Below are positions 1-9,572 of a DNA stretch of 64,000 bases, one piece after another. A program made the translations under genes and the position numbers. Source of the DNA: Flavobacterium lutivivi (GTDB lineage Bacteria; Bacteroidota; Bacteroidia; Flavobacteriales; Flavobacteriaceae); the NCBI RefSeq assembly GCF_014642275.1, contig NZ_BMIM01000002.1, positions 62,001-126,000 of the forward strand, written 5' to 3'. Position 1 is the stretch's first letter. Every line of letters begins with the position of its first letter. The notes under the pieces are model-generated. The model was not told where the DNA came from, ran no database searches, and saw only the letters and a list, made by a program, of their open reading frames with translations.

Positions 1-1179
1 TCAAAATTAACATTGATGTCAGAATCATTGCGTAATTCTGGTCGTATTTGGGTTCCAAAAAAGAAAGAAGATGCAGAAGCAATTCGTGCTGGAAAATTGA
101 AGCCAACACAAATCGCTGAAGAAGATAGAGATTATTTCTTGGAAAGAAGATATCCTGCTTTTGGTAACTTAGTACCACGTGACGTAGCTTCAAGAGCTGC
201 CAAAGAAAGATGTGATGCAGGCTACGGAATTGAAGCAAACGACACTAACGAAGGAGTTTACCTTGACTTTTCTACTGAAATCCAAAACAAAGGAAAACAA
301 GCGGCTTACGCCAAAGGAAACCATAATCCAACACCTGAAGAAATCACTGCTTTAGGTAAACAATGGTTGGAAGAAAAGTACGGAAACTTGTTTACTATGT
401 ATCAAAAAATCACCGACGAAAATCCGTATGAAACTCCAATGAAAATTTACCCTGCGGTTCACTATACTATGGGTGGAGTTTGGGTTGATTATAACTTACA
501 ATCAACAATTCCTGGTTGTTTCGTTGCTGGTGAAGCTAATTTCTCTGATCATGGTGCAAATAGACTTGGTGCATCAGCATTGATGCAAGGATTGGCTGAC
601 GGATATTTTGTACTTCCTTATACTGTTTCAAATTATTTAGCTGATGATATCCGAACAGGAAAAATTTCAACAAGCTCGGCAGAATTTGACGAAGCAGAAA
701 AAAGAGTAAAAGATCAAATAAACAAATTCCTTAGTAATAATGGTTCCAAATCAGTTGATTATTTCCATAAAAAACTTGGAAACATCATGTGGAATAAAGT
801 AGGAATGGGAAGAAATGCACAAGGTCTATCAGAAGCTATTTCTGAAATTGCTGCACTTAGAGAAGAATTTCATAAAGATGTGTTCGTTCCAGGAAGTGCC
901 GATGAATTAAATCCTGAATTAGAAAAAGCACTTCGTGTTGCCGACTTCATGGAATTAGGTCAATTGATGGCAATGGATGGACTTCAACGTAATGAATCTT
1001 GTGGTGGACATTTCCGTGAAGAATATCAAGATTCTGAAGGAGAAACACTTCGTGATGACGAAAACTTCTCATTTGTTGGTGCTTGGGAATACAAAGGCGA
1101 AGACATTAGCAAAGAAGAACTTCATAAAGAAGAATTGAAATACGAGTTTATTAAAATAGCCGCAAGAAATTACAAATAA
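1..1179 (+). CDS. sdhA: Succinate dehydrogenase/fumarate reductase flavoprotein subunit, C-terminal part
   Basis: The reading frame is open from base 1, so the gene starts left of the window and about 392 C-terminal residues are visible. In this family the subunit carries covalent FAD and oxidises succinate to fumarate at the cytoplasmic face of the membrane (TCA cycle and respiratory chain complex II). Visible support is the conserved stretch [18 protein letters not shown], which contacts FAD near the C-terminal end of the flavin domain, and the helical C-terminal domain with the HFREEYQ segment. The lack of a downstream membrane anchor gene fits the B-type Bacteroidetes order, in which the cytochrome b subunit comes first. 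sdhB follows 7 bases after the stop, so the two are clearly co-transcribed. Fumarate reductase cannot be separated from succinate dehydrogenase by sequence alone here. Confidence 0.95.
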   Translation, partial: SKLTLMSESLRNSGRIWVPKKKEDAEAIRAGKLKPTQIAEEDRDYFLERRYPAFGNLVPRDVASRAAKERCDAGYGIEANDTNEGVYLDFSTEIQNKGKQAAYAKGNHNPTPEEITALGKQWLEEKYGNLFTMYQKITDENPYETPMKIYPAVHYTMGGVWVDYNLQSTIPGCFVAGEANFSDHGANRLGASALMQGLADGYFVLPYTVSNYLADDIRTGKISTSSAEFDEAEKRVKDQINKFLSNNGSKSVDYFHKKLGNIMWNKVGMGRNAQGLSEAISEIAALREEFHKDVFVPGSADELNPELEKALRVADFMELGQLMAMDGLQRNESCGGHFREEYQDSEGETLRDDENFSFVGAWEYKGEDISKEELHKEELKYEFIKIAARNYK

Positions 1180-1186
1180 TAGAGTT

Positions 1187-1948
1187 ATGAGCGCAGCAAA
1201 AAATATAAATATTACCCTTAAAATTTGGCGTCAGAAAAACTCCAAAGCTAAAGGAAGTTTAGAGACTTATACCTTAAATGAAGTTTCTACAGCGAGTTCG
1301 TTTTTAGAAATGTTAGACCAATTAAACGAGCAATTAGTAAACGAAAGAAAAGAACCTGTTGCTTTTGATCACGATTGTCGTGAAGGAATTTGTGGCATGT
1401 GTTCTTTATTCATAAACGGTAGAGCTCATGGTCCTGATACAGGTATTACAACTTGTCAATTGCACATGCGAATGTTTAAAGATGGCGATACCATTTACGT
1501 TGAGCCATGGAGAAGCAAAGCATTTCCTGTGATTAAAGATTTGGTAGTTGATAGAAGTTCTTTCGATAGAATACAACAAGCTGGAGGTTTCGTTTCTGTA
1601 AACACATCTGGTAAAACAATGGATGCCAATGCTATTCCTATTCCAAAACACGATGCAGATAAATCTTTTGAAGCTGCAGCATGTATTGGTTGTGGTGCTT
1701 GTGTAGCAACTTGTAAAAATGGTTCAGCAATGCTTTTTGTTGGGGCAAAGGTTTCACAATATGCGCTTTTACCACAAGGAAAAGTAGAGGCAACACAACG
1801 TGTTTTAAACATGGTACGCCAAATGGACGAAGAAGGTTTTGGAAACTGTACAAATACTGGTGCTTGTGAAATTGAATGTCCAAAAGGAATTTCTTTAGAA
1901 AATATCGCTCGCATGAATAGAGAATATCTCAAAGCAAGTATGAAATAA
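1187..1948 (+). CDS. sdhB: Succinate dehydrogenase/fumarate reductase iron-sulfur subunit
   Basis: This 253-residue protein passes electrons from the flavoprotein to the membrane cytochrome b. The N-terminal plant-type ferredoxin domain has the [2Fe-2S] cysteines C64, C69, C72 and C90 ([10 protein letters not shown]). The C-terminal domain carries C166-x2-C169-x2-C172-x3-C176 and C221, C227, C231 for the [4Fe-4S] and [3Fe-4S] centres. The motif [11 protein letters not shown] is typical of the non-classical B-type enzymes. It is the last gene of the operon: a strong hairpin terminator begins about 20 bases after the stop. The length is normal and no key residue is missing. Confidence 0.96.
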   Translation: MSAAKNINITLKIWRQKNSKAKGSLETYTLNEVSTASSFLEMLDQLNEQLVNERKEPVAFDHDCREGICGMCSLFINGRAHGPDTGITTCQLHMRMFKDGDTIYVEPWRSKAFPVIKDLVVDRSSFDRIQQAGGFVSVNTSGKTMDANAIPIPKHDADKSFEAAACIGCGACVATCKNGSAMLFVGAKVSQYALLPQGKVEATQRVLNMVRQMDEEGFGNCTNTGACEIECPKGISLENIARMNREYLKASMK

Positions 1949-1966
1949 TACTTTCGATAGTTAAAT

Positions 1967-1999
1967 AAAAAAGCGGACAGATTTGTCCGCTTTTTTTTA
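1967..1999 (+). terminator. Rho-independent terminator of the sdh operon
   Basis: The stem GCGGACA (1973-1979) pairs with TGTCCGC (1984-1990) around a four-base loop. It is flanked by A and T runs, with eight T on the 3' side. It lies directly after sdhB and ends the sdh operon. Confidence 0.9.
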
Positions 2000-2143
2000 T
2001 TGTTCTCATATAATTAACTAAAAAGTTACTTTTTTTTAAGATAGAAATTAAAAACTATGAAATTTGTTAATCTAAACAAAACATTTTTTACATACTTTTG
2101 TTTGCCCTAAATATTTCAAAATGACCAAGAAGCACTATACCAA

Positions 2144-4204
2144 ATGAAAAAACTATTTGTTTTTTTTATATTATTATACACAAAAAACCTTTTTTCTCAG
2201 GTTGGTATTAACACAACCTCACCAAATGCTCAACTAGATATAGTAGCTTCAAACACGTTTTCACCTTCTAATCAAGATGGTATTTTAATCCCAAGAATAA
2301 ATTCTTTCCCGGCAATAAATCCAACCGCTGCGCAAAATGGAATGTTAGTCTTTTTAACAACTGTTTCCGGAACAAATCAGCCTGGTTTTTACTATTGGGA
2401 TAATGCTAGCAACAGTTGGCAAAGTATAACAAAAGCTGGAAATTCATGGAATATCAGTGGTAATTCGAACACAACAAGTGGTACAAACTTTATAGGAACC
2501 ACAAATGCACAAGATATTGATATAAAAACTAATAACATTCTAAAATTTAAACTCACTCAAAAAGGACAACTTCAATTCTTAAATAGTGGAAGTTCAATAT
2601 TTATTGGGCAACAAGCTGGAGAAAATGATGATTTAAGCAATAATCAAAACATCTTTTTAGGAAATCAAAGCGGTCAATTCAATACATCAGGATTTAATAA
2701 TATTTCAATAGGCGATAGTTCTTTTAAAAAAAATACAATAGGTTTTTATAATATCGCTTTAGGAATCAATTCGCTATCGGAAAATACCATAGGAAATTCA
2801 AACATTTCTATAGGAGTTGATGCTATGAAAAACAACACTACAGGCGGAAATAACACCTCAGTTGGGACATATTCATTGTTAAATAACACCACTGGAAACA
2901 GTAACAGTGCTTTTGGGCTAAATGCTCTAAATCTCAACACTACTGGTAGTAGTAATATTGGTATAGGAAATAATTCTTTATCAAAAAACATTGATGGATA
3001 TCAGAATGTTGCCGTAGGTTCAAACGCTATGACATCAAACATAAATGGTTTTTTTAATACTGGTATTGGGGATGCATCTATGTTTAAAAACTCTTCAGGA
3101 AATTATAATACTGCCATTGGTTCATCCTCTTTATATTATAACACCACAGGAAGTAGCAACACTGCTGTTGGGGCATCTGCTCTTATTGGCAACATTTCTG
3201 GAAACAGCAACACAGCTACAGGCATTTATGCTTTAAAAGCAAACACTACAGGAAATAGTAACACAGCAGTAGGTAGAGATTCAATGACAAATAACACGAT
3301 TGGAAACAGTAATACTTCAATAGGTGTAAATAGCATGGCGACAAATTTGGACGGAAATTTTAACACTGCTGGCGGAACAACTTCAATGTTTTCCAATAGC
3401 TCTGGAAGCAATAACACCTCTTTTGGCGTTTCATCTTTGTATTTTAATACAAGTGGATCGTTCAACACTTCTATTGGAACGACATCTATGCTCAATAATA
3501 CTAGTGGCAACAATAATCTTGGTATTGGTTTTAATGCTTTGAGTGTTAATTCTTCGGGTTCTTTAAATACAGGAGTTGGTTCAAATGCAAACACTTCTGC
3601 AAATAACCTTTCAAATAGCACTTCCATAGGAAATCAAGCGATTTCAAATGCTTCAAACAAAGTTCGCCTTGGCAATACGCTAATAACTGTCATAGAAGGT
3701 CAAGTGCCTTATTCAAATCCTTCAGATGCTCGCTTTAAATTTAATGTAAAAGAAAATATTCCTGGACTAGATTTTATTTTAAAATTAAAGCCCGTTTCCT
3801 ATAATTTTGATACAGAAAAATTTGAAAAACATTTAACTCAAAATTTACCTGATAGTTTAAAAATCAGCTTTGAAAAAAATGATTTTTCTGAGAGTAAATC
3901 AATCATTAGAACTGGGTTTTTAGCCCAAGATGTAGAAAAAATCATCAAGTCTATAAACTATGATTTTGACGGATTACATATTCCTGATTCGAGCAACCCA
4001 ACCGATAATTACTCCATTGCGTATAGCCAATTTGTTGTTCCTCTGGTAAAAGCAACACAAGAGCAACAAGAGTTAATAGAAAAGCAAGCTAAAGAAATTG
4101 AAACCCTGAAATCTGAAAACGAAAAGCTCAAAAAAGAACAAGAAAAACAAAAAATACTTCTTGAGAAAATTGTTCAAAGGCTTTCTGAATTAGAAAAAAA
4201 ATAA
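2144..4204 (+). CDS. Secreted tail-fibre/YadA-head-like repeat protein with S74 self-cleaving chaperone domain
   Basis: This 686-residue protein has a Sec signal peptide (residues 1-19, ending LFSQ). An N-terminal domain (about 20-180) has the VGINTTSPNAQLDI start common in flavobacterial surface proteins. Residues 183-488 are 18 tandem units of exactly 17 residues on the pattern G-x-x-N-t-a-x-G-x-x-S/A-L/M-x-x-N, as in trimeric beta-roll heads of YadA-like adhesins and phage fibres. From about 520 follows a peptidase S74 intramolecular chaperone domain: SDARFK carries the Ser527/Lys532 pair, with the same spacing as the endosialidase cleavage dyad. A C-terminal coiled coil (about 640-686) comes last. 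Family knowledge predicts a trimer whose C-terminal chaperone cuts itself off. It is probably exported to the cell surface. The length of the repeat tract could vary between strains. A possible -7 element TACTTTTG lies at 2093-2100. Confidence 0.8.
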   Translation: MKKLFVFFILLYTKNLFSQVGINTTSPNAQLDIVASNTFSPSNQDGILIPRINSFPAINPTAAQNGMLVFLTTVSGTNQPGFYYWDNASNSWQSITKAGNSWNISGNSNTTSGTNFIGTTNAQDIDIKTNNILKFKLTQKGQLQFLNSGSSIFIGQQAGENDDLSNNQNIFLGNQSGQFNTSGFNNISIGDSSFKKNTIGFYNIALGINSLSENTIGNSNISIGVDAMKNNTTGGNNTSVGTYSLLNNTTGNSNSAFGLNALNLNTTGSSNIGIGNNSLSKNIDGYQNVAVGSNAMTSNINGFFNTGIGDASMFKNSSGNYNTAIGSSSLYYNTTGSSNTAVGASALIGNISGNSNTATGIYALKANTTGNSNTAVGRDSMTNNTIGNSNTSIGVNSMATNLDGNFNTAGGTTSMFSNSSGSNNTSFGVSSLYFNTSGSFNTSIGTTSMLNNTSGNNNLGIGFNALSVNSSGSLNTGVGSNANTSANNLSNSTSIGNQAISNASNKVRLGNTLITVIEGQVPYSNPSDARFKFNVKENIPGLDFILKLKPVSYNFDTEKFEKHLTQNLPDSLKISFEKNDFSESKSIIRTGFLAQDVEKIIKSINYDFDGLHIPDSSNPTDNYSIAYSQFVVPLVKATQEQQELIEKQAKEIETLKSENEKLKKEQEKQKILLEKIVQRLSELEKK
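2690..3607 (+). repeat. 18 tandem 51-base units coding for 17-residue repeats
   Basis: The units are in phase with the gene and code for the beta-roll pattern G-x-x-N-x-x-x-G-x-x-(S/A)-(L/M)-x-x-N. Several neighbouring units share long near-identical stretches such as GGAAACAGTAACAC, so expansion or contraction by recombination or slippage is possible. The reading frame would survive any gain or loss of whole units. Confidence 0.9.
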
Positions 4205-4211
4205 ATTGTTG

Positions 4212-4219
4212 TATCTTTG
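4212..4219 (+). promoter_or_regulatory. -7 element TATCTTTG for the GH92 gene
   Basis: This is an exact match to the Bacteroidetes -7 consensus TAnnTTTG, 18 bases before the ATG. No TTG was found at the expected -33 distance, so the call rests on the -7 box alone. Confidence 0.5.
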
Positions 4220-4237
4220 ATAGACAAACAACAACTA

Positions 4238-7039
4238 ATGAAAAACTTCTTTTTAATCGCTTTCTGTTTCCTCTTTAATTCTGCTTTTTCTCAAAATTTC
4301 CATCAATATGTAAACCCAATGATTGGAACTGATGGTCATGGCCATACGTATCCTGGCGCAACGGTTCCATTTGGTATGGTGCAACTTTCCCCAGATACAA
4401 GAATTGATGGAAGTTGGGATGGATGTTCGGGTTATCATTATTCTGATAGTATAATTTATGGATTTTCACACACACATCTCAACGGAACAGGTTGTAGTGA
4501 TTTTGGCGATATCATGTTGATGCCAACAATGGGTGATCACAATTTTATTCCAAATGAGTACGGTTCTACATTTTCTCATTCTAATGAAAAAGCAACTGCT
4601 GGATTTTACTCGGTCAAGTTAGATAAACACAATATAGACGTTCGTTTAACTACATCAACTCGTGTGGGTTTTCATGAATATACGTTCAATCAAAATGGTC
4701 AAGCCAATATTATTTTAGACTTAAATCATCGAGATAAATTATTGGAAGGCGAAGTTAGAATAATTGATCAAAAAAGAATTTGGGTAAAAAGACGAAGTGA
4801 AGCTTGGGCAAAAGACCAATACGTTTTTGCATTAATTGAATTTGATAAACCATTAGAAATTTCAAATGTAAAATGTAATGGTGAAAAAGGAAAGCGATTT
4901 ACAGGAACTGAATTGGCGCTTAGTTTCTCCAAACAAGTAAAAAAAGGAGAAAAAATACTTGTAAAAGTGTCGCTTTCGCCAACTGGTTATGAAGGTGCAG
5001 AACTAAATGCTTCTGAAATTACAGGTTGGGATTTTGAAAAAGTTAAGCAAAATGCCGAACAACTTTGGGCGGCAGCATTATCAAAAATTGAAATCACTTC
5101 TAATGACAAAGATAAATTAGCAGTTTTCTATACAGCTTTATATCATACAATGGTTCAACCAAATATTGCGCAAGATATCGACGGAAAATATCGTGGTCGT
5201 GACAATAAAATTCACGTTGCCGAAGGTTTTGATTATTATTCGGTTTTCTCGCTTTGGGATACGTTTCGTGCAGCACATCCATTGTATACTTTGATTGACA
5301 AAAAACGAACTGCCGATTTCATCAATACGTTTCTAAAACAATACGAACAAGGTGGAAGATTGCCGGTTTGGGAATTGGCTTCCAATGAAACGGATTGTAT
5401 GATTGGTTATCATTCGGTTTCGGTAATGGCAGATGCTATGGCAAAAGGAATTACTGGTTTTGACTATGAAAAAGCATTCGAAGCCGCAAAACATTCGGCA
5501 ATGTTAGACCATTTAGGTTTGGATGCTTATAAAAAACAAGGATTTATTTCGATGGATGACGAGCATGAAAGCGTTTCTAAAACCTTAGAATATGCTTACG
5601 ACGATTGGTGTATAGCGCAAATGGCTCAAATTTTGAATAAAAAAGAAGATTACGAATACTTCATGAAACGTTCTCAAAACTGGAAAAACATTTTCGATTG
5701 GAATACCGGTTTTATGCGACCAAAGAAAAATGGCGGTTGGGACAAACCTTTCGATCCAAGAGAAATCAATAATAATTTTACCGAAGGTAACAGTTGGCAA
5801 TATTCGTTTTTTGTGCCACAAGATATTCCCGGAATGATTGAAGCGTATGGCGGAAACGAAAAATTTGAAGCCAAACTAGACGAAATGTTCAATTCTGAAA
5901 GCAAAACTACAGGTCGCGAACAAGTTGACGTTACGGGTTTAATAGGTCAATATGCGCACGGAAACGAACCAAGTCATCACATGGCGTATTTGTACAACTA
6001 CATTGGAAAACCTGAAAAAACCACTGAAAAAGTTCATTATATTTTAAACAATTTCTATAAAAACACGCCTGATGGATTAATTGGCAACGAAGACTGCGGA
6101 CAAATGAGTGCTTGGTATGTGTTGAGTGCTATGGGAATTTATGATGTTACACCTGGTGACTTGTTATGGGAAATTACAGAACCTTATTTAAAGAATGTTA
6201 AAGTAAGTATTGATGGTAAAAAACCTGAATATATCAATCAACCTAATGAAAAAACTAGAATTCTACCTCAATTTTCTATGGATTATCAAGAGAAGATAGA
6301 TTTTCCTTCCATAATTCCAGTTCCAGTGATTGAAGCAGAAAGTAAATCATTTAAAGATAAATTGAAAGTAGAGATTTTATCAAACAATAAATCTGATGAA
6401 CTCTATTATCATATATTTGATAAGGATACCAGTTTAATTTTAACACCTTATAAAAGGTATGATAAATTAATAACTATTGAGAAAACCTCAATGATTGTAG
6501 CTTATGCTGAAAACGGTGGAGTTAAAAGCAACGTAGTTTCTGCAACCTTCTTCAAAAAACCAAACAATTACACGATTGACATTAAATCAAAATACAATCC
6601 ACAATATCATGCTGGTGGAAATGACGGTTTATTAGATGGAATTAATGGTACAACCAATTGGAGAAAAGGCTATTGGCAAGGTTATCAAAGTCAAGATTTT
6701 GAAGCCATTGTTGATTTGCAAAATGTAAAAGAAGTATCCAATTTTAGCGCAACATTTCTGCAAGACCAACGTTCTTGGATATTAATGCCAACCAAAGTGG
6801 AATATTATAGTTCATCAGACAATGTCAATTTTACATTAATCACATCAATTGCCAATGATGTTGATCCAAAAAAAGATGAAAACACTATTAAAGATTTCAA
6901 TTTCACTTCATCAAAACCTATAAACGCAAGATACATAAAAGTGAAAGCGTATAATCTTGGAAAACTTCCAGAATGGCATTTGGGTTATCCTTATAATGGC
7001 GATGCTTTTATTTTTATTGATGAAATAACTATTAAATAG
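4238..7039 (+). CDS. GH92 alpha-1,2-mannosidase with C-terminal F5/8-type domain
   Basis: This 933-residue secreted glycoside hydrolase of family 92 is a calcium-dependent exo-mannosidase that removes alpha-mannose from N-glycans or mannans in the periplasm or at the surface. The ATG at 4238 gives a clean signal peptide (MKNFFLIAFCFLF...AFSQ), so I prefer it to the in-frame TTG 21 bases upstream. The N-terminal beta domain opens with YVNPMIGTDGHGHTYPGA. The (alpha/alpha)6 domain contains GNEPSHHMAYLYNY and GNEDCGQMSAWYVLSAMGIY, with the family's acidic and calcium-binding residues. Residues about 790-933 look like a galactose-binding/F5-8 type C domain (HAGGNDGLLDGINGTTNWRKG). A -7 element TATCTTTG at 4212-4219 would give a leader of about 15 bases. 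No SusC/SusD pair is adjacent, so this is not a classical polysaccharide utilisation locus. Confidence 0.92.
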   Translation: MKNFFLIAFCFLFNSAFSQNFHQYVNPMIGTDGHGHTYPGATVPFGMVQLSPDTRIDGSWDGCSGYHYSDSIIYGFSHTHLNGTGCSDFGDIMLMPTMGDHNFIPNEYGSTFSHSNEKATAGFYSVKLDKHNIDVRLTTSTRVGFHEYTFNQNGQANIILDLNHRDKLLEGEVRIIDQKRIWVKRRSEAWAKDQYVFALIEFDKPLEISNVKCNGEKGKRFTGTELALSFSKQVKKGEKILVKVSLSPTGYEGAELNASEITGWDFEKVKQNAEQLWAAALSKIEITSNDKDKLAVFYTALYHTMVQPNIAQDIDGKYRGRDNKIHVAEGFDYYSVFSLWDTFRAAHPLYTLIDKKRTADFINTFLKQYEQGGRLPVWELASNETDCMIGYHSVSVMADAMAKGITGFDYEKAFEAAKHSAMLDHLGLDAYKKQGFISMDDEHESVSKTLEYAYDDWCIAQMAQILNKKEDYEYFMKRSQNWKNIFDWNTGFMRPKKNGGWDKPFDPREINNNFTEGNSWQYSFFVPQDIPGMIEAYGGNEKFEAKLDEMFNSESKTTGREQVDVTGLIGQYAHGNEPSHHMAYLYNYIGKPEKTTEKVHYILNNFYKNTPDGLIGNEDCGQMSAWYVLSAMGIYDVTPGDLLWEITEPYLKNVKVSIDGKKPEYINQPNEKTRILPQFSMDYQEKIDFPSIIPVPVIEAESKSFKDKLKVEILSNNKSDELYYHIFDKDTSLILTPYKRYDKLITIEKTSMIVAYAENGGVKSNVVSATFFKKPNNYTIDIKSKYNPQYHAGGNDGLLDGINGTTNWRKGYWQGYQSQDFEAIVDLQNVKEVSNFSATFLQDQRSWILMPTKVEYYSSSDNVNFTLITSIANDVDPKKDENTIKDFNFTSSKPINARYIKVKAYNLGKLPEWHLGYPYNGDAFIFIDEITIK

Positions 7040-7040
7040 T

Positions 7041-7092
7041 AATTAGTGATTAGTAAAGATTAAATAGCTTTTCACTAATCACTTTTCACTTT
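7041..7092. repeat. Stuttered-word inverted repeat (AGTGATTAGT type)
   Basis: The left arm repeats the words TAATTAGTGATTAGTAAAG and the right arm holds their complement CACTAATCACTTTTCACT, separated by about 10 bases. It fills the gap between the mannosidase and the amidase-like gene. The same words appear again at 59481-59552, far away in the window, so this is one copy of a dispersed element type. Confidence 0.6.
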
Positions 7093-7098
7093 AAAAAA

Positions 7099-7863
7099 AT
7101 GAAAATAGCACTAATCCAAACTTCCCTAATCTGGGAAAACCCAACTGAAAACCGAAGTCATTTGGCACAAAAAATAACTGGTTTTATGGAAGATGTTGAT
7201 TTGATTGTCTTGCCCGAAATGTTTTCGACTGGTTTTACGATGAACCCAAAAGCCGTTGCCGAAACCATGAAAGGCGAAACGGTTGCTTGGTTGCAACATT
7301 TGGCGAAAGCTAAAAATTGCGCCATCACAGGAAGTTTAGTCATTGAAGAAAAAGGAAAATTTTACAACCGATTGGTTTTTGTTTTTCCTGATGGTGAAAT
7401 TAAACATTACGACAAAAGACATTTGTTCTCTTTGGCAGGTGAAGACAAGGTTTACAATACTGGAAAAGACAAATTAATTGTAGAATACAAAGGTTTTAGG
7501 ATTTGTCCGTTGATTTGTTATGATTTGCGCTTTCCAGTTTTTTCTCGAAATGTCGAAAATTATGATGTATTGCTTTATGTTGCCAATTGGCCAAAAATCC
7601 GAACCAATGCTTGGGATATTTTGCTAAAAGCGCGTGCTGTAGAAAACATGAGTTACACAATTGGCGTTAACCGAATTGGTTCTGATAATAACAACCACGA
7701 ATATGTTGGACATTCGCAAGCTGTTGATTTTCTTGGAAATTACCTACTCGAGCCACAAGAAACCGATGGTGTTTTTATCGTCGATTTAGATAAAGAAAAA
7801 CTTCTCGAAACCAGAAAAAAACTGGCTTTTCTTGAGGATAAAGATAAATTTGAAATATTTTAG
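7099..7863 (+). CDS. Nitrilase-superfamily amidohydrolase (omega-amidase-like)
   Basis: This 254-residue carbon-nitrogen hydrolase has the full catalytic triad: Glu40 in LPEMFSTGF, Lys106 in YDKRHLF and Cys140 in LICYDLRFP. The YDKRHLFSLAGE and CYDLRFPVFSRN motifs are those of the YafV/Nit2 omega-amidases, which hydrolyse alpha-ketoglutaramate or alpha-ketosuccinamate left over from methionine salvage and glutamine transamination. It has no signal peptide and should be cytoplasmic. It stands between two stutter elements, alone and transcribed away from the Ig-like lipoprotein gene that converges on it. The substrate is inferred from motif similarity only. Confidence 0.85.
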   Translation: MKIALIQTSLIWENPTENRSHLAQKITGFMEDVDLIVLPEMFSTGFTMNPKAVAETMKGETVAWLQHLAKAKNCAITGSLVIEEKGKFYNRLVFVFPDGEIKHYDKRHLFSLAGEDKVYNTGKDKLIVEYKGFRICPLICYDLRFPVFSRNVENYDVLLYVANWPKIRTNAWDILLKARAVENMSYTIGVNRIGSDNNNHEYVGHSQAVDFLGNYLLEPQETDGVFIVDLDKEKLLETRKKLAFLEDKDKFEIF

Positions 7864-7892
7864 TTATCATCCTGTGTTCAGTCGAACTACTA

Positions 7893-7925
7893 TTTCGTAC
7901 TTCGTATTTCTTACTTTGTACTTAA
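7893..7925. repeat. Stuttered-word element (TTCGTACTTCGTA type) overlapping a gene end
   Basis: Degenerate repeats of TTCGTACTTCGTATTTCTTACTTTGTACTT lie between two converging genes. On the minus strand the element reads through the last codons and the stop of the Ig-like lipoprotein gene (final residues STK, stop at 7911-7913). The same words recur at 48857-48918. Confidence 0.55.
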
Positions 7926-9509
7926 ATTAAAAGGTTGTTCCACATCCCAGTTGGCTCGAACATCGATTTCCTTTGGAAAATAAATTACCTCTTCTGGCTG
8001 TCGTTTTTCAAGATAACTTCCTGTATCCCAAACACCGTTTCCGTTTTCATCATAAATTATTCGAAGTGTGTATAATAATGGTTCAAGAGCTAAAAACTCA
8101 ACTGTTGGATTTTTTTCTGTAATCATTGCAGCCTTTATTTTTCCATCTTTATCCGTCAATTGAACGATAATTGGAAATTTTTTTGCTCCTTCAAGTACAA
8201 CTTTCAAATTTCCGTACTCGGTCATATTTTTAGTTGTAACTGTATATTTTAGAGTATCGTTTACAGAATCGAAGAAATCTAAAAATGCTCCTGGAAATGC
8301 TTGAATAGTGTATTTTTCAGAAGGTTCTTTGTCAAAATCAATGAAAAATTCTCTATTAAATTCATCATATTGTGCTTTGAAATTAACTTTTGTAGAGTCT
8401 TTTCTAAAAACATTGATTTTAGATTCATCAAATTTTACTAATGGTGTTGAGCTATTCAACTGAAAACGTTCTCTAAAGGGTAAAATTCCAGTAATTTCAG
8501 CAGTGATAGAAAGCGAATCTCTCTTTTGATTTTTTAACTTCACCATATAGTTTTGATGATATGAGCCGTTTTCAACCTCAACACTCAATGAGTCTGCTTT
8601 ATATTCGCGATGCCATACTTGCAGCGAGTCCTTTTTTGGAAATTTTGTTACCATTGAAGGTATTATATCATTTCCTTTTTTCAATGTAATTTTAGTGTTT
8701 TTAGGATTTCCCTCATAACCTACAGCTATTTTATTTCCAGAAATTTGCGATGGTTTAAAGGACTTAAAAGGAAGAACTTCCTTAAACAATTCTACTTCAT
8801 AAATAGTATCCGAAGGAACATTAACATATTGTTTTTGAAAACCTATTTTGTCTGTTTTTGGGTTAAACTTGTTGTTTCCATTGTCTTTCAAAGCAATTAA
8901 TAAATACTTTCCAGCTTTTAGATTATCAAGTGTAACTATTTTAAGACTATCTAATGTATTGGTTATATATCTTGGTGTTTCTTTGTAGATAGTGGAATCA
9001 TTGAATTTTTCATTTATTTCATAAAGCATTACAGAAACAAAATTATCGGTCTTTTTTTCTAAAGCATCTTTTACTTTTACATTCAATTTAAGTGAATCGA
9101 TATATGTTCCTGTAGAAAAAACATACTTAAATTGCTGATAAGGATTTCCTTCATTATTATCTTCGATACTTTGTCCAAAATTCAAATTATACGTTGTATT
9201 AGGCAGAAGTGTATCTTTAATTTTTATAGTAATGGTTTTAGAGGCATTTGTTGGAAGAATTTCTGGTTGATTTTTGAATGGCGGTGAAACAATAAGTTGT
9301 TTGTTAACATTTTTGAGTTTAACATATTCATCAAAAACCAATTTGATTTCTTTACCATTAAAGTTTGTAGAAAAGTTTTTAGGAAAAGAACCTGTTAATA
9401 CTGGAGCAATGGTGTCTTTGTCGCCACCAGTAATTGTTCCTCTTTTGGCACAACTAGTGATAATGATGGCAAAAAGAATGACTATATATTTTAAATTTTT
9501 AGGAAACAT
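7911..9509 (-). CDS. Lipoprotein with N-terminal bacterial Ig-like (Big_5) domain
   Basis: This 532-residue lipoprotein has signal sequence IVILFAIIITSC with the lipobox cysteine near residue 21, followed by AKRGTITGGDKDTIAP. Residues about 33-130 match the pattern of the Big_5/SbsA Ig-like domain (PVLTGSFPKNFSTNF...IKLVFDEYVKLKN...ITIKIKDTLLPNTTYNLNFG). The rest is probably a series of beta-sandwich domains ending in a segment with DENGNGVWDTGSYLEKRQPEEVIYFP, common in Bacteroidetes surface lipoproteins. It is expected in the outer membrane. The gene lies downstream of comF on the same strand with a 63-base gap. The molecular role is unknown. The last codons lie in a stutter repeat, so the C-terminus may differ between strains. 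Confidence 0.8.
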   Translation of the reverse strand: MFPKNLKYIVILFAIIITSCAKRGTITGGDKDTIAPVLTGSFPKNFSTNFNGKEIKLVFDEYVKLKNVNKQLIVSPPFKNQPEILPTNASKTITIKIKDTLLPNTTYNLNFGQSIEDNNEGNPYQQFKYVFSTGTYIDSLKLNVKVKDALEKKTDNFVSVMLYEINEKFNDSTIYKETPRYITNTLDSLKIVTLDNLKAGKYLLIALKDNGNNKFNPKTDKIGFQKQYVNVPSDTIYEVELFKEVLPFKSFKPSQISGNKIAVGYEGNPKNTKITLKKGNDIIPSMVTKFPKKDSLQVWHREYKADSLSVEVENGSYHQNYMVKLKNQKRDSLSITAEITGILPFRERFQLNSSTPLVKFDESKINVFRKDSTKVNFKAQYDEFNREFFIDFDKEPSEKYTIQAFPGAFLDFFDSVNDTLKYTVTTKNMTEYGNLKVVLEGAKKFPIIVQLTDKDGKIKAAMITEKNPTVEFLALEPLLYTLRIIYDENGNGVWDTGSYLEKRQPEEVIYFPKEIDVRANWDVEQPFNLSTK

Positions 9510-9572
9510 AATCTAAATTTAGCCACAAAATAACGATTATATTCATTTGCAACGAAATGTTTTTCATGAAAT

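Noticed and set aside
1495-1932. 145-residue minus-strand frame opposite sdhB
   Set aside because: It is opposite a conserved gene; its Ser/Ala-rich sequence reflects the complement of sdhB codons and matches no family.
3226-3627. 133-residue minus-strand frame opposite the 17-residue repeats
   Set aside because: Its periodic Val/Leu/Pro pattern arises only from reading the repeat array backwards.
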